A stretch of 64,000 bases of DNA, taken from contig JAAONU010000006.1 of NCBI GenBank assembly GCA_012932295.1, positions 22,633,929 to 22,697,928 on the forward strand, read 5' to 3'. Position 1 is the stretch's first letter; each line of letters begins with the position of its first letter. This document shows positions 46,950-58,000 of the stretch, piece by piece. This DNA is from Cyclina sinensis (Eukaryota > Mollusca > Bivalvia > Venerida > Veneridae). Both the position numbers and the translations under genes were made by a program. Under the pieces are notes generated by a model. That model had not been told where the DNA came from. It saw nothing but the letters and a program-made list of their open reading frames with translations, and made no database searches.

Positions 46950-47343
46950 AATACCGTTAAACCTTACTGGCGTGGTGGCAGCTGCAAATGGACTCACTCT
47001 CTATCTGCTACTGAATAATTTGCGGACATTGTAGCAGACATTTCACGTCAAAATAAGTGTATTTTCACCAAACGTATAGTTCTACTCTACTTCGTAGTGA
47101 CAAAACACATAAACATTTACAGTAATGGTTGTCCGGTCACAAGTAACCAAGTGTACAGTCACACGCATCCCTGCACCTTCACGAGATGTCCATCATGGAT
47201 TTTGTGAAGAAACATCATTGAAGTTGAAGTTGAATGGCTCAAGTACGTGCACCCAAACAATGGTGTTTGACCAGACAAGAAACTATTTACATCGTTCGAG
47301 TCTTGGAGACAAAATAGTGCGGCAGTAAGGTTAAACGGTATAG
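46950..47343. repeat. Segment bounded by ~19 bp inverted repeats inside the foldback centre
   Basis: ATACCGTTAAACCTTACTG and its near complement CAGTAAGGTTAAACGGTAT enclose ~390 bp that include the open frame. This may be an inner MITE or the scar of a capture event. Confidence 0.55.
47125..47328 (+). CDS. 67-codon open frame in the foldback centre, unknown
   Basis: An ATG with A at -3 (GTAATGG) opens MVVRSQVTKCTVTRIPAPSR and continues to a TAA at 47328, ending near LHRSSLGDKIVRQ. The sequence GTGCGGCA|GTAAGG just before the stop is a good splice-donor match, so this could instead be a captured first exon. Flanks ATACCGTTAAACCTTACTG (46951-46969) and CAGTAAGGTTAAACGGTAT (47324-47342) are near-perfect inverted repeats bounding the segment. 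I recognise no domain. It may be a captured host exon, or a chance frame. Confidence 0.3.
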   Translation: MVVRSQVTKCTVTRIPAPSRDVHHGFCEETSLKLKLNGSSTCTQTMVFDQTRNYLHRSSLGDKIVRQ

Positions 47344-47567
47344 AAACAAACAAATTTACGAGTTTTATAGTTTACTAATATCGCCTAAAGATTCGGCAGC
47401 AAACGGCGTACACGAAACAAAGGGGAACAACTCTTTCACAATAATACTTTGTAATACTCTGTATAAAGCCGTCCCATTCCGTACACTGACAAACCGTAAG
47501 AGTTCAATTGATGATAAACTATTGATAATGTATATATTATATATTCTCCTAATTTTTAAAAAGTGTT

Positions 47568-48990
47568 TGTTCCGTTCCGTTCCGCAAAATACAGTAACCC
47601 GTGTGGGTAACTGTATTTTGCGGAACGGAACGGAACAATATCATGCAGAACAATTCATTTCATATTCACAAAAAAAAATAATAATTAGTAAATAACATTC
47701 CTTTGACCGGTTCCAGTCTACCAACTCTGCCAAAAAGTTGTTATTTCTTGCGAGTACTAAGAGGTAATTTTTTTGCTTCATAAAATGCAATTAAACTGAC
47801 ACATGCATAACGATTTTATTTTAATATCTCGTAAGTTTAAGTAATAAGTTTCAATGCATGATTCAGCCTGTTACTATATTTAATGTTCATTTGATAATGA
47901 ACTTTTGATAATTCATTTTTTCTCTCAATAATGATAAAGTGTTTGTTCCGTTCCGCAAAATACAGTAACCCGTGTGGGTAACTGTATTTTGCGGAACGGA
48001 ACGGAACAACAGCATACAGAACAATTCATTTCATATTCACAAGAGAAATGTTAATTAGTAAAATACATTCCATTGCTATCGGTTCCAGTCTACCAACCCT
48101 CCCAAAAAGTTATTTCTTGTGAGTAGTTAGAGGTAATATTTATGCTTAAACCGACACATGCATAACGATTTTATTTTAATATCTCGTAAGTGTAAGTAGA
48201 AGTGTCAATGCAAAAAATAAAGATGCAGAAAGATGCATGTTACTTAAATAAAAAGACCAATTTTAGCTCACGAGATCATCTTAATTGACTTGCTTGTTTG
48301 TTCATTCACAAAATCAAAAGTTACTGATCATAGCACCGAATTCAGCCTGTTACTATATTTAATGTTCATTTGATAATGAACTTTTGATAATTCATTTTTT
48401 CTCTCAACAATTATAAAGTGTTTGTTCCGTTCCGTTCCGTAAAATACAGTAACCCGTGTGGGTAACTGTATTTAACGGAACGGAACGGAACAATAGCTTG
48501 AAGAACAATTCATTTCATATTCAGAAGAGAAATGTTAATTAGTAAATTACATTCCATTGCTATTGGTTACAGTCTACCAACCCTCCCAACAAGTTGTTAT
48601 TTCTTGTGAGTAGTTAGAAGTAATTTTTATGCTCAAACCGACACATGCATAACGATTTTATTTTAATATATAGTAAGTTTAAACAATAAGTTTCAGTGCA
48701 AAAAAATAAAGATGCATAAAGATGCTGTTTACTTAACTAAAAAGACAAATTTTAGTTCATGAGATCATCTTAATTGACTTGCTCGTTTGTTCATTCACAA
48801 AATCAGAAGTTACTGAGACTTCAATCATAGCACCGGCTTCAGCCTGTTACTTTATTTCATGTTCATCTCATAATGAACTTTGGTAATTCATGTTTTCTCT
48901 CAACAATCATAAAGGGTTTGTTCCGTTCCGTTTCGTAAAATACAGTAACCCGTGTGGGTAACTGTATTTTGCGGAACGGAACGGAACAAC
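47568..48990 (-). repeat. Right-arm palindrome array, four units
   Basis: Palindromes at 47568-47639, 47943-48009, 48422-48493 and 48918-48990 read CAGTAACCC-GTGT-GGGTAACTG at their cores, the opposite polarity to the left arm. Spacings (375, 479, 496 bp) and linkers match left-arm linkers in reverse complement, but with fewer units. Confidence 0.9.
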
Positions 48991-50092
48991 AGCATGCAGA
49001 ACAATTCATTTCATATTCACAAGAGAAATGTTAATTAGTAAATAACATTCCATTGCTATCGTTTCCAGTCTACCAACCCTCCCAAAAAGTTATTTCTTGC
49101 GAGTAGTTAGAGGTTATTTTTATGCTTCATAAAATGCAATTAAACTGACACATGCATAACGATTTTATTTTAAGATCGCGTAAGTTTAAGAAATAAGTTT
49201 CAATGCAAAAAATAAAGATGCAGAAAGATGCATGTTACTTAAATAAAAAGACAAATTTTAGTTCACGAGATCATCTGCTCAAAAATAACAAAAATAAAGA
49301 ATCTGGCATTCCCCGTTTGGTACCCCACCACTTGTTCCGTTCCGTTCCGTTTCGCAAAATACTAATAGCCCAAATTTCCAGGTTATTTGGACTGAAAATG
49401 TTACCTCTAGTGTGTTAACAAGGTTTTTCCATATTTGAGCTCTGTGACCTAGTTTTTTAACCTAGATGACCCATATTCAAACCTGAGCTAGAAATCATTG
49501 AAACATCCTATCTGACAAATTTCCTGAATATTTGGACCGTAAAAGTATCCTCTACAGTGTTAACACGTTTTTGTTCCTATTTTTGGGCTCTGTGACCTAG
49601 TTTTTGACCCCAGATAACCCATATTTAAACTTTTGCTAGAAATCATAGAAGCAACCTTTCTGACAAATTTCCAAATTATTTGGACTGAAAATGTTACCTG
49701 AGAGTGTTAACAAGGTTTTTCAATATTTGGGCTCTGTGACCTAGTTATTGACCCTAGATAACCCATATTCGAACTTGAGCTAGATATCATCGATACAACC
49801 TTTCTGACAAATTTCCAGGATATTAATTTGGACTGAAAAAGTAGCCTCTAGAGTGTTAACAAGGGTTTTCTATATTTGGGGTCTGTGACCTAGTTTTTCA
49901 ACCCAGATAACCCATGTTCGAACTCTTCCGAGAAATTAATGGGCCAAACATCCTGACCAAGTTTCATGACAATTAAGGCAAAAATGTGACCACTAGAGCG
50001 TTAACAAACTAATTGTGGACGGACGGACGACTGACAAAAGGCAATCGTAAAAGCTGTCTCTGTCAATACGTGACAGGTGAACTAAAAATACA

Positions 50093-51741
50093 AATAAAAT
50101 TTAGTTGGTTTAAATTACACTTTTTTAGGCAAGAAGGCATTTTCCAGTGTGGATCTATGATCTTCCAGAGTTGCATTCGATTAAAATGTACTATTAATTT
50201 TACATTATAATCAAATACTTTTCTGAGTTTTCTAATTTTAAAAGAAAAGACCCCAATCATTTTGTTGATTTTTTTGCCAATATTCGCAAAAATCAAAAGA
50301 CTTTTCCTTAAAAGAAAAATCAACTTAATATGCCCTTATATAGGTGCTTCAGGAAAATATATCAGATTTGTTCAAAACATTGCAGTGGAAAATTCGATAA
50401 GCATTACTGCTTCTTTGAAGTAGGTTTGATTAAGAGCAGTAACTCTTACAAACTTGAAGTTTATTAAATCATCAATTTGCTTCGATAATTTCACAAACCA
50501 TATGAAAGTTAAAATGTTCTAAGCGCTAAATGAAGAGGCATTTAATTACTTTTCGCTATTACCGCCTATTAAGCTAGTAATTTTTAAGTAAACCATGATT
50601 GTACAGATGCCAATAAACTGATAACAAGAATAAGATTTGATGACGAACCTGCTGGTTTCTGGTAAGATGATGAATTAAATGTTTGAACATGATTTGCAAC
50701 AATGTGATCACAAAAAATGATGTCAACAAAACACTATCATGATTATGGGGTTCGAGAGAGTAATGGCCTACCATTACGTCAGGTAAGCTTGATGAAAACA
50801 CAAATTTGATCACTTAACATTAATGATCTGCCTAAGTTTGATAGACTTTTACCACAACGGAAATGCCAGTACTCCTAGTGAAAGATTTAACGTTATAAAG
50901 TTATACCGTTTAAACTATTCAGTTTATCAACTGCATTTAATAGATATGAATACACTGCTGAGAGGAACTTCAGTCTGATCAACTACGAAACCTCTGATGA
51001 GAAAAACTGAAATTTGATAAAATACATTACAAAGCCTAGAAAAGATAAACTGTTAAGTTTGATGAACAGTGATAAAGAACCTTAAGGTGAGTTAACCTTG
51101 AAAACCAAGACCGATTAGATCTGATCACAAACCTGCCTAATAATTCATTCGGATGAAAATTTAGCTGATACACTGTGTTGTAGGACCAAATGTTAACAAA
51201 CCGTGATGAAACTACTATATTCTTTGACTAAGAACAAAAAACTTAACATATCATGGTGTTTTAGGTCTTTGGCTAACAGGACTATCAATAATGACTATCA
51301 GGCAGTAGTTTGATAAACCCTGATAAAGCGTTTTAAGGCCGATATAAATTGTATTGTTATAGACAGATTTGTGGAAGTTTCAGAAACAAAAGCAGTAGTT
51401 GCTGTTAATCCGTAAAGAGAAGATTATTTCTATATCAAAGCATTTATTGTAATGTGCTGCTGCATTTGGCAGCTTACGTCAGACATAACAAGAGTAGCCC
51501 CCTTTGATTCCAGTAAGCGTGGTGATTTCGCCGTCAGGTTTAATTAAGGTCAGATATGATAACGAACTAGAAGTTAGGCATGGTGACGAAGACAAATGGA
51601 AAGAAACGGCGCTGATGAATGCTACAAGAGGTAAAATGCGGTGATAAACCGATATTCTAATAACATGAAATCAACACAGTGGTGACAATCGGGATTGATG
51701 AGCTCACTGGTGCACAGTACGTAACCTTAATGACATGCCAT
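50093..51741. other. Region 3' of the lectin gene
   Basis: AT-rich and without a convincing gene. Vague recurrence of 'AAACTGTTAAGTTTGATGAAC' and 'GTGATGAAAC' phrases suggests a very old tandem repeat. On the minus strand AATAAA at 51443-51448, about 300 nt after the lectin stop, is a possible polyadenylation signal. Confidence 0.35.
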
Positions 51742-52003
51742 TTAATATCTCTTGTATGCTAGTGGTTTTGGACGTGCCGCTCTCGACCCCAGGTTATCTG
51801 TTTCTTTACTTTTGACAGAATCTGACTGCATCACTGAAAAAGCCACACTGTGATACTCGTGGAAACTACTGTCTGGGAGACCATTACTCTCATCTTTATG
51901 ATCACTGTTTGCAAGACTCGCATAAAAATTTTCGTTTGCTGGTGGTGACACATGGGCATCTTCGTAATAATTATTGGAAGATTTCTTTTTGTTCCACTTT
52001 CGC
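51742..52003 (-). CDS. Lectin exon E: cytoplasmic tail and stop
   Basis: The acceptor TCTTTCAG is followed by G completing an Arg codon. Encodes RKWNKKKSSNNYYED, ENFYASLANSDHKDESN, HEYHSVAFSV and ends PLAYKRY-stop (TAA at 51744-51742). YASL and YHSV are YxxPhi motifs that could be sorting or phosphotyrosine docking sites; their spacing is wider than in a classical ITAM. Confidence 0.88.
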
Positions 52004-55000
52004 CTGAAAGATAGATAATAAAAATGAGATAGGTATGAAGAAAATCGGAACGATAAAATGATAAGAATATTGACATTTTGTTACTAACATCAAAACCAAT
52101 TTCATTGTGAATCTTTGTCGTCCGCGCCGAAGCGCGACGCCCTTTATGGAATGAGTTCAGATTTTGTGAAAGGGTAGTTGTTGCTGTTTTTGACTGTCAT
52201 TCATGTCGCGATATGGTTATGAATAGCGAACTGGAGAATTTTGCAGGAAATAAAATGAAATGCAAACATATTTAACAATAAATTGCACTTTTTACAAATT
52301 TATTTATAAAAAATATTTAAGATAATAAATAAACCTTAGCCATTTCTTATTACGAACTGTTATAATGATATTATTATCATATTTGTTTCCGTAAGTTCTT
52401 TCCGGTTAATTAAGACGTGATTTCAATATCCCGCCATTTTTCTGAGCAATATGGTTATGAATAACGAACTGGAGAATTTTGCAGGAAATGAAATGAATGC
52501 AAACATATTCAACAATAAATTGCACTTTCTACAAATTTATTTTTAAAAAAAATATTTTAGATAATAAATAAACCTTAGCCATTTTATATTACGAACTGTT
52601 ATTATGATATTATTATCATATTTGTTTCTGTAGGTTCTTACGGTTAATTAATCGCGCACTTCGTTTTTTGGTGTTTGGTTCCCGAGGTCAGCGCAATGAA
52701 AGACTAGAAACAGTCTATATATATTTTACGATTGGTCGAGACAGTCTCGTGATTTCAATATTCCGCCATTTTTTGGAGCTGCAGCAGCTTAGAGTCAAGA
52801 TAGTTAGAGTTTTTTTTTTTGGAAATATGCATCAAGGTTGCCATATTTTTAGTCCATTTAGCGGCATGCAAAACACAGCTATGGCCCTGATTGCACTTCT
52901 GACATTTTTTAACCGTGAATATCTAAATCGACCCGAATTTTCGCCGCAAGAGTTGATTCCATTTTGTTTCAAGGCTATCGATTTTATGGTGATTTGAGTG
53001 GAAACCTGGGCATGATTAAGTATCTTAGTCATGTTGATTTGCCAAATAATGTGACATTTAACAACAGAAACTTTCGTCTTGAAATATATTCCATAATTTC
53101 TGTTCCACAAATACCATGTATTATTGTGAGATTTTGTAAATTTTATTCTGAACTGTGCCAATAGGTTCTTGACATTTTCCTTATACCTGTCTAAAAGTCA
53201 GTCTTCCCTTGAATTGATAAATAATGATTCACCATATCAACATGCCATGCAAATTTATTCTTGATATTTTAATGTACCATTATTTTTGTTGGCATGTATA
53301 ACAAAAAAGTCCTGAATTTCGTCACTGACATTCGTCCTATATGTTTCATTCCAGTGTGTGTTCTACTTCCAGTATTAATAGAAACCATTTTTTAAATTTG
53401 ACATTAAACAGACTTAGTACATTTCGACTACTGTTTTGTATGTTCCAAAGAAAATACATTTGATATTCTAATCTCTAGCAAACCAACCAAAGTTCAGGAT
53501 GAACAACTAGTGTATTATTATGTATTTTGTTAGCCCATTTATCTACCTACAAACCTGGCGAATCCAAATTAACCATTGAAAATTTTATAAGAATATATCT
53601 GATCATCAGATGTCTACTAGTTCATTGTCTGTTGCTGCATTTCTTGCTTTTAAACATTCCTTTGGACGCCCTTTGATGCTTTGCATCAATGCTTTCCTTG
53701 TACTAATATATAAAAAGTAAATATTGAATGTCTGCAGTCAAGCTGATCATGTGCGTCTTTCAGAAGATATTCTGCAAACTAACAAAAGGGCCGTGATGGC
53801 ACTGGATCGCTCATCTGAATACTTTTGCCGTGGGTCTGCTTCAGAAGCAAAATTACAGTTTCTGAATGGAAGATTTTTAAAGATCTTATATTTAATACAA
53901 ATAGGAACCCGGGGCAGGGCCAACTTTGACCCCAGGGACATTATTGGAACTATACAATTCTACTTGATAAAAATCTATGCTCTAGGGTATAAAGTTTCAG
54001 ACAAGTTGATTTTTAAAGTTTTCCTACACAAACTTGATGTAAAACAAGTGAAACACAACAGGGTTAATTATTTCACCCTAGAGCAAATTTTGACCCTAGG
54101 GAGAAAATTTTAACAAACTTGACAGTGGTCTACTAGACAATATAACATAAAAATATCTAAGCTCTAGTATATATATATATAGGGGATACAGTTTAGACAA
54201 TAAGATTTTTTAACCATCCCTATATAAGTCTTTGTAAATCTAACTGAGTTCCAGAGGCAGGGCAATTAATGAACCAGTGGGTATAATTTGAACAATCTTG
54301 GTAGAAGACCTATATAGATGATACTTAATGCAAAATATCTTAGGTCTAAAGCTTACGGTTCCTCTCTAACAATTTATAAAGATTCAATATTTTACACACA
54401 AAATATCCCCGGGCGGGGACAGTTTTGACCCAAGGTGTATAATTTCAAAACTCTATGTAGAGGAACTCAATCTATTGCTCAATGCAAAATATCTAGGTTC
54501 TACGCCTTTCGGTTCCAGCCTCAAGACTAAAAAGTTACCTGATTAATGCAACAATGCAGACGACAAGCAGGGTAAGGCTGCTTAGAGCTGCAACTATGGA
54601 CAGTGTTAAAATGGTCGATTTATCGTCTGCGTCTGTTGAGGGTTGTGGTGTAGCAATTTGTGTCGTCTTCGGCGTCGTTTGGATGTCTGTAAAGCATAGC
54701 ATAACTTGAATAATCGCACTATTTCTGGAGGAAAAATAATGTGGAAAAAATTTTATTGTTTATTTAATTCGTGACTTTGAATGAGGAACAAAAATGGCTT
54801 AAAAAGATATTTGGCGTTCGTTGGGAATGCACAGGTAAATAATGTGCACTCGACTTGTCACTTTTGTGCCTTACTTCTGTGCGCGAGAATAATACTTCAT
54901 TGTTTTGAATATAGTTACACGTCAGCCTCTCTACAGGTCCTTTAAGTTTTGAAATTACTTTAATATTTGAAACAGTCACTATGACAGACCATTTTGCCCT

Positions 55001-58000
55001 TAAAGCGATGACTATAACATAATTTCATACAAATCGAAGGTGGTAATTATATTAATTATAAACGCCTGAAAATGGTTACGTCACTTTAGTCATTTTTATA
55101 TGCCCGAAAGGGGCATATAATGTTATGGTCCTGGACATCCGTCCGTCCGTTAGCAATTTGGTTTATGGAGGATAACTTGAGTAACACTTTGGCCTACAGT
55201 CTTTTAACTTAATATGATTATTGCCCACACTTGGTGGATAACCCCCTACTGATTTTGGATTCAGTAGCTCAAAGGTCAAGGTTACAGTGATCTTACCATT
55301 GAAAACAATTTCCCCCATGTAACTTGACAATCATTTGCTACAGAGACTTCAAATCATGATTGCACACATTGAGTGAATGACTCCTATTGATTTTGGGGTC
55401 TGTAGGTCAAGGTCACAGTGACTAAAGCACTGAAAACTATTTCCGCTGTAAAACTGTATAAACATTTGTCATACAGACTTCAAACTTCATATGATGATTG
55501 ATTACATTGAGACAATGATCTCCGTAAATGGTCCTGGGCGTCCGTCCGTCCATCTGTCCGTCCAACCGTCCGTTAGCAATTTGGTTTCTGGAGGATAACT
55601 TGAGTAACTCTTTGGCCTAGAGTCTTTTAACTTCATATGATTATTGCCCACATTGAGTGGATGACCTCTATTGCTTTTGGAGTCAGTAACTCAAAGTCAA
55701 TGTCACAGTGACCTAAACATTGAAAACAATTTCCGCCATGTAACTTGACAATCATTTGTTATAGAGGCTTCAAACTTTATATCTTATTTGCACACATTGA
55801 GTGGAGGTCCCTATACATTTTGGGGTCAGTATATCAAAGGTCAAGATCAAAGTGACCTCAATGTTTAGAATCATTTTCACTCTGAAACTCAACAACCATT
55901 TGACATAGAGACTTCGAAATTCATATAATGGTTGTATACATTGAGTGAATGATCCCTATTGATTTGGGGGTCAGTAGGTCAAAGGTCAAGGTCACAGTGA
56001 TTTAAGAACTGGTAAATATTTCCGCTGTAAAACTTTATAACCATTTGTCATACAGTCTTCAAACTCCATATGATGATTAATTACATTGAGAAAATGTCCC
56101 CGTACATCATAGGATCAGTAGGTCGGATGTCAAGGTCACAATGACCCAAACACTGAAAAGCATTTCTGCTATATAACTTGGCAACTACTTCCCATACAGA
56201 CTTCAAACTTCTTAGGATGATTACCATCATTGATTACATGACCCCTTTACTATACGGGATAAGTATATAAAAGGTCAAGGTGATAATCAACTAAACAATC
56301 ACTATTTCTGCACTATAACTTGATAACCATGCATCACAGCATGAACAACTTCTGAAAGACTTACATTAATACAAATTATAAAACCTAAAATTCAGATATG
56401 ATGAAGATCTATAAAACTGTAAAATTAAAATTATAAAATGTTAAAAATCAAAATATTATAAACCAGACAGAAATAATTCAAAATTTAAAGCAAATCATTT
56501 TATTCCAAAGCCCGATGTTTCCCCCCTCCCTTTTATCACAGTTACACCATACTTAGAAAAAAACCCACTCTTTGGGCATATAACGCTCCGCCCTGCGTTG
56601 TGTTTATTTATTTGGTATTATTTACCTTCTTTCGGCGACATATATTATTGGTTTATTAAGGAAGGTCAAAGGTTGGCTGAGACAGCAAGGTCAAAAATAT
56701 AAATAGTTTTAATACTAAATAGTTTCCAAGAAGTAATACAACTACCTTTCTTCTTGCACAGGAAAGGCATCTTCGACTGGCATTTGTAGTCATTGAGTTT
56801 GCCACGATGTTTTTCTTTTAAACTTATCTCCAAACAATCTTCACCAAATAAATCAAAGTCCCAAAACACGTCGTTATTATCGGGATTACCTTGAAAAACA
56901 ACCAGTTTAATAAATTGTAATCTGGTTTAAGTTCTTAATCTCCTTTCCGAATCAATAAGACGAATTTGTGACAAGTTTATGTAAATTATTTCTCGTCATC
57001 ATAGAAAACTCCAGACAAAGATATCTTTCTGCCAATCAAATTAATATGGATTCTAAAGTATCTGCAGAGAATTTGGTCTCTGTTCAAACTCTCTGTGTTA
57101 CATACCTATACAGATACATAACCTTTCACTGCATAATACCATTTATATATCGATCCTCTCTAGGGAAAGGGAATGTAAATCTAAACACGTATGTAGAATG
57201 TTTCAAGGTTCTGCTTCGGGTACAAGAATATCTAGGGAAAGCAGTTACTTTGACACAACTCTTTGACTGACCAAAATTAATATGTGCAGTACAGAAGAAA
57301 AGAAAAAATTACTACTAGTATTTGGTGTATACGTAGTGTTACTTAGCATCAACTAGAACTGGATATATATAGCATGCGAAAGCATACACGTTATACGTTT
57401 TCAGCAAAAGAAGTAAAGATATCCAGTTCTTTGCTTGTACATATTCAAATGAATAAAAAGGTATAATGTTATATAAAGGTTAACAGTCTTAACATAAAAA
57501 TGGTGGTATTACTCCTACAAAGGGCAAACTATGAATATGTTTGTCCTGCGTAATCACCAGTTTCCATATTTTGTACTTTCATGTTATTGTACTGAGAATG
57601 CATACTCAGTGAAATAAAGACATCTATTCGAGATGTTAGAGAACCGTAGAGAGCCGTTTACCTTCCCACCACTCAAATCTGCCAATGTCCATAGTGGTGT
57701 TGTCAACCCATCGCCATTCGCCATCTTCAGCTATGTCTGATGCTCCCAGCCAAACACCATGTCTACCGCTACTGTTCTGTAACACTGACCCTGTGAAAGT
57801 TAATATTTGCCTGAAGCACTACACTTTGAATATAGTGTATGTATATCTAAACAGAAGGTCAGAGTTAATACAGTATATGGCACCGCGCGTCACATGAAAT
57901 TGCTCACATTTCTTGTGAATAAGAAATTACTGATTTTAACTGTGATACATGAAGCTGGGAAACTGAAAGTAATATGCACTGTTCTATGCAACAGATTTCC

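Larger units (their letters stand above)
46433..47547. repeat. Inner inverted arms bordering the unique centre
   Basis: 46433-46601 (GTTTATCATCAATTGAACTC, CTTACGGTTTGTCAGTGTAC, AGTTGTTCCCCTTTG, GCCGAATTTTAGGCGATATT) pairs with 47371-47547 in reverse complement with about 5-10% differences by eye. This continues the arms of the foldback element without GTTCCG palindromes. Confidence 0.85.
42535..49370. mobile_element. 6.8 kb foldback transposon with palindrome arrays
   Basis: The target duplication CAAATTTC is at 42527-42534 and 49371-49378; the uninterrupted repeat family reads TCTGACAAATTTCCAGG, so the insertion is certain. Outer ends GGCTATTAGTATTTTGCG and CGCAAAATACTAATAGCC are perfect inverted copies, followed by GGAACGGAACGGAACAAG and about 100 bp of near-identical inverted sequence. 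The left arm (42535-46601) carries seven ~70 bp palindromes and the right arm (47371-49370) four in opposite polarity. The centre (46602-47370) is unique. No transposase frame is present. The 8-bp duplication suggests mobilisation by an hAT- or P-like enzyme supplied elsewhere. Confidence 0.93.
42390..50092 (-). mobile_element. Hairpin-ended tandem-core element split by the foldback transposon
   Basis: The two remaining parts (42390-42534 and 49379-50092) form one element in minus orientation. Its 5' hairpin end is near 50092 (complement of GTATTGACAGAGACAG..TGACAGGTGAACT), followed by GTCCGTCC repeats (complement of GGACGGACGGACGAC). The core is ~165 bp units with TCTGACAAATTTCCAGG, and the 3' end GTGAGCGATACAGGGCCATC is near 42397. 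The family is the one seen at 3540-4560. Confidence 0.65.

Noticed and set aside
42920..48990. Regularly spaced palindromic repeats resembling a CRISPR array
   Set aside because: The ~430-500 bp 'spacers' are themselves repeated and far too long, the array is inverted about a centre, and an 8-bp target duplication encloses everything. It is a eukaryotic foldback transposon.
53724..54113. 129-codon plus-strand frame
   Set aside because: It overlaps the decayed hairpin terminus and tandem units of a repeat; no domain or exon signals.
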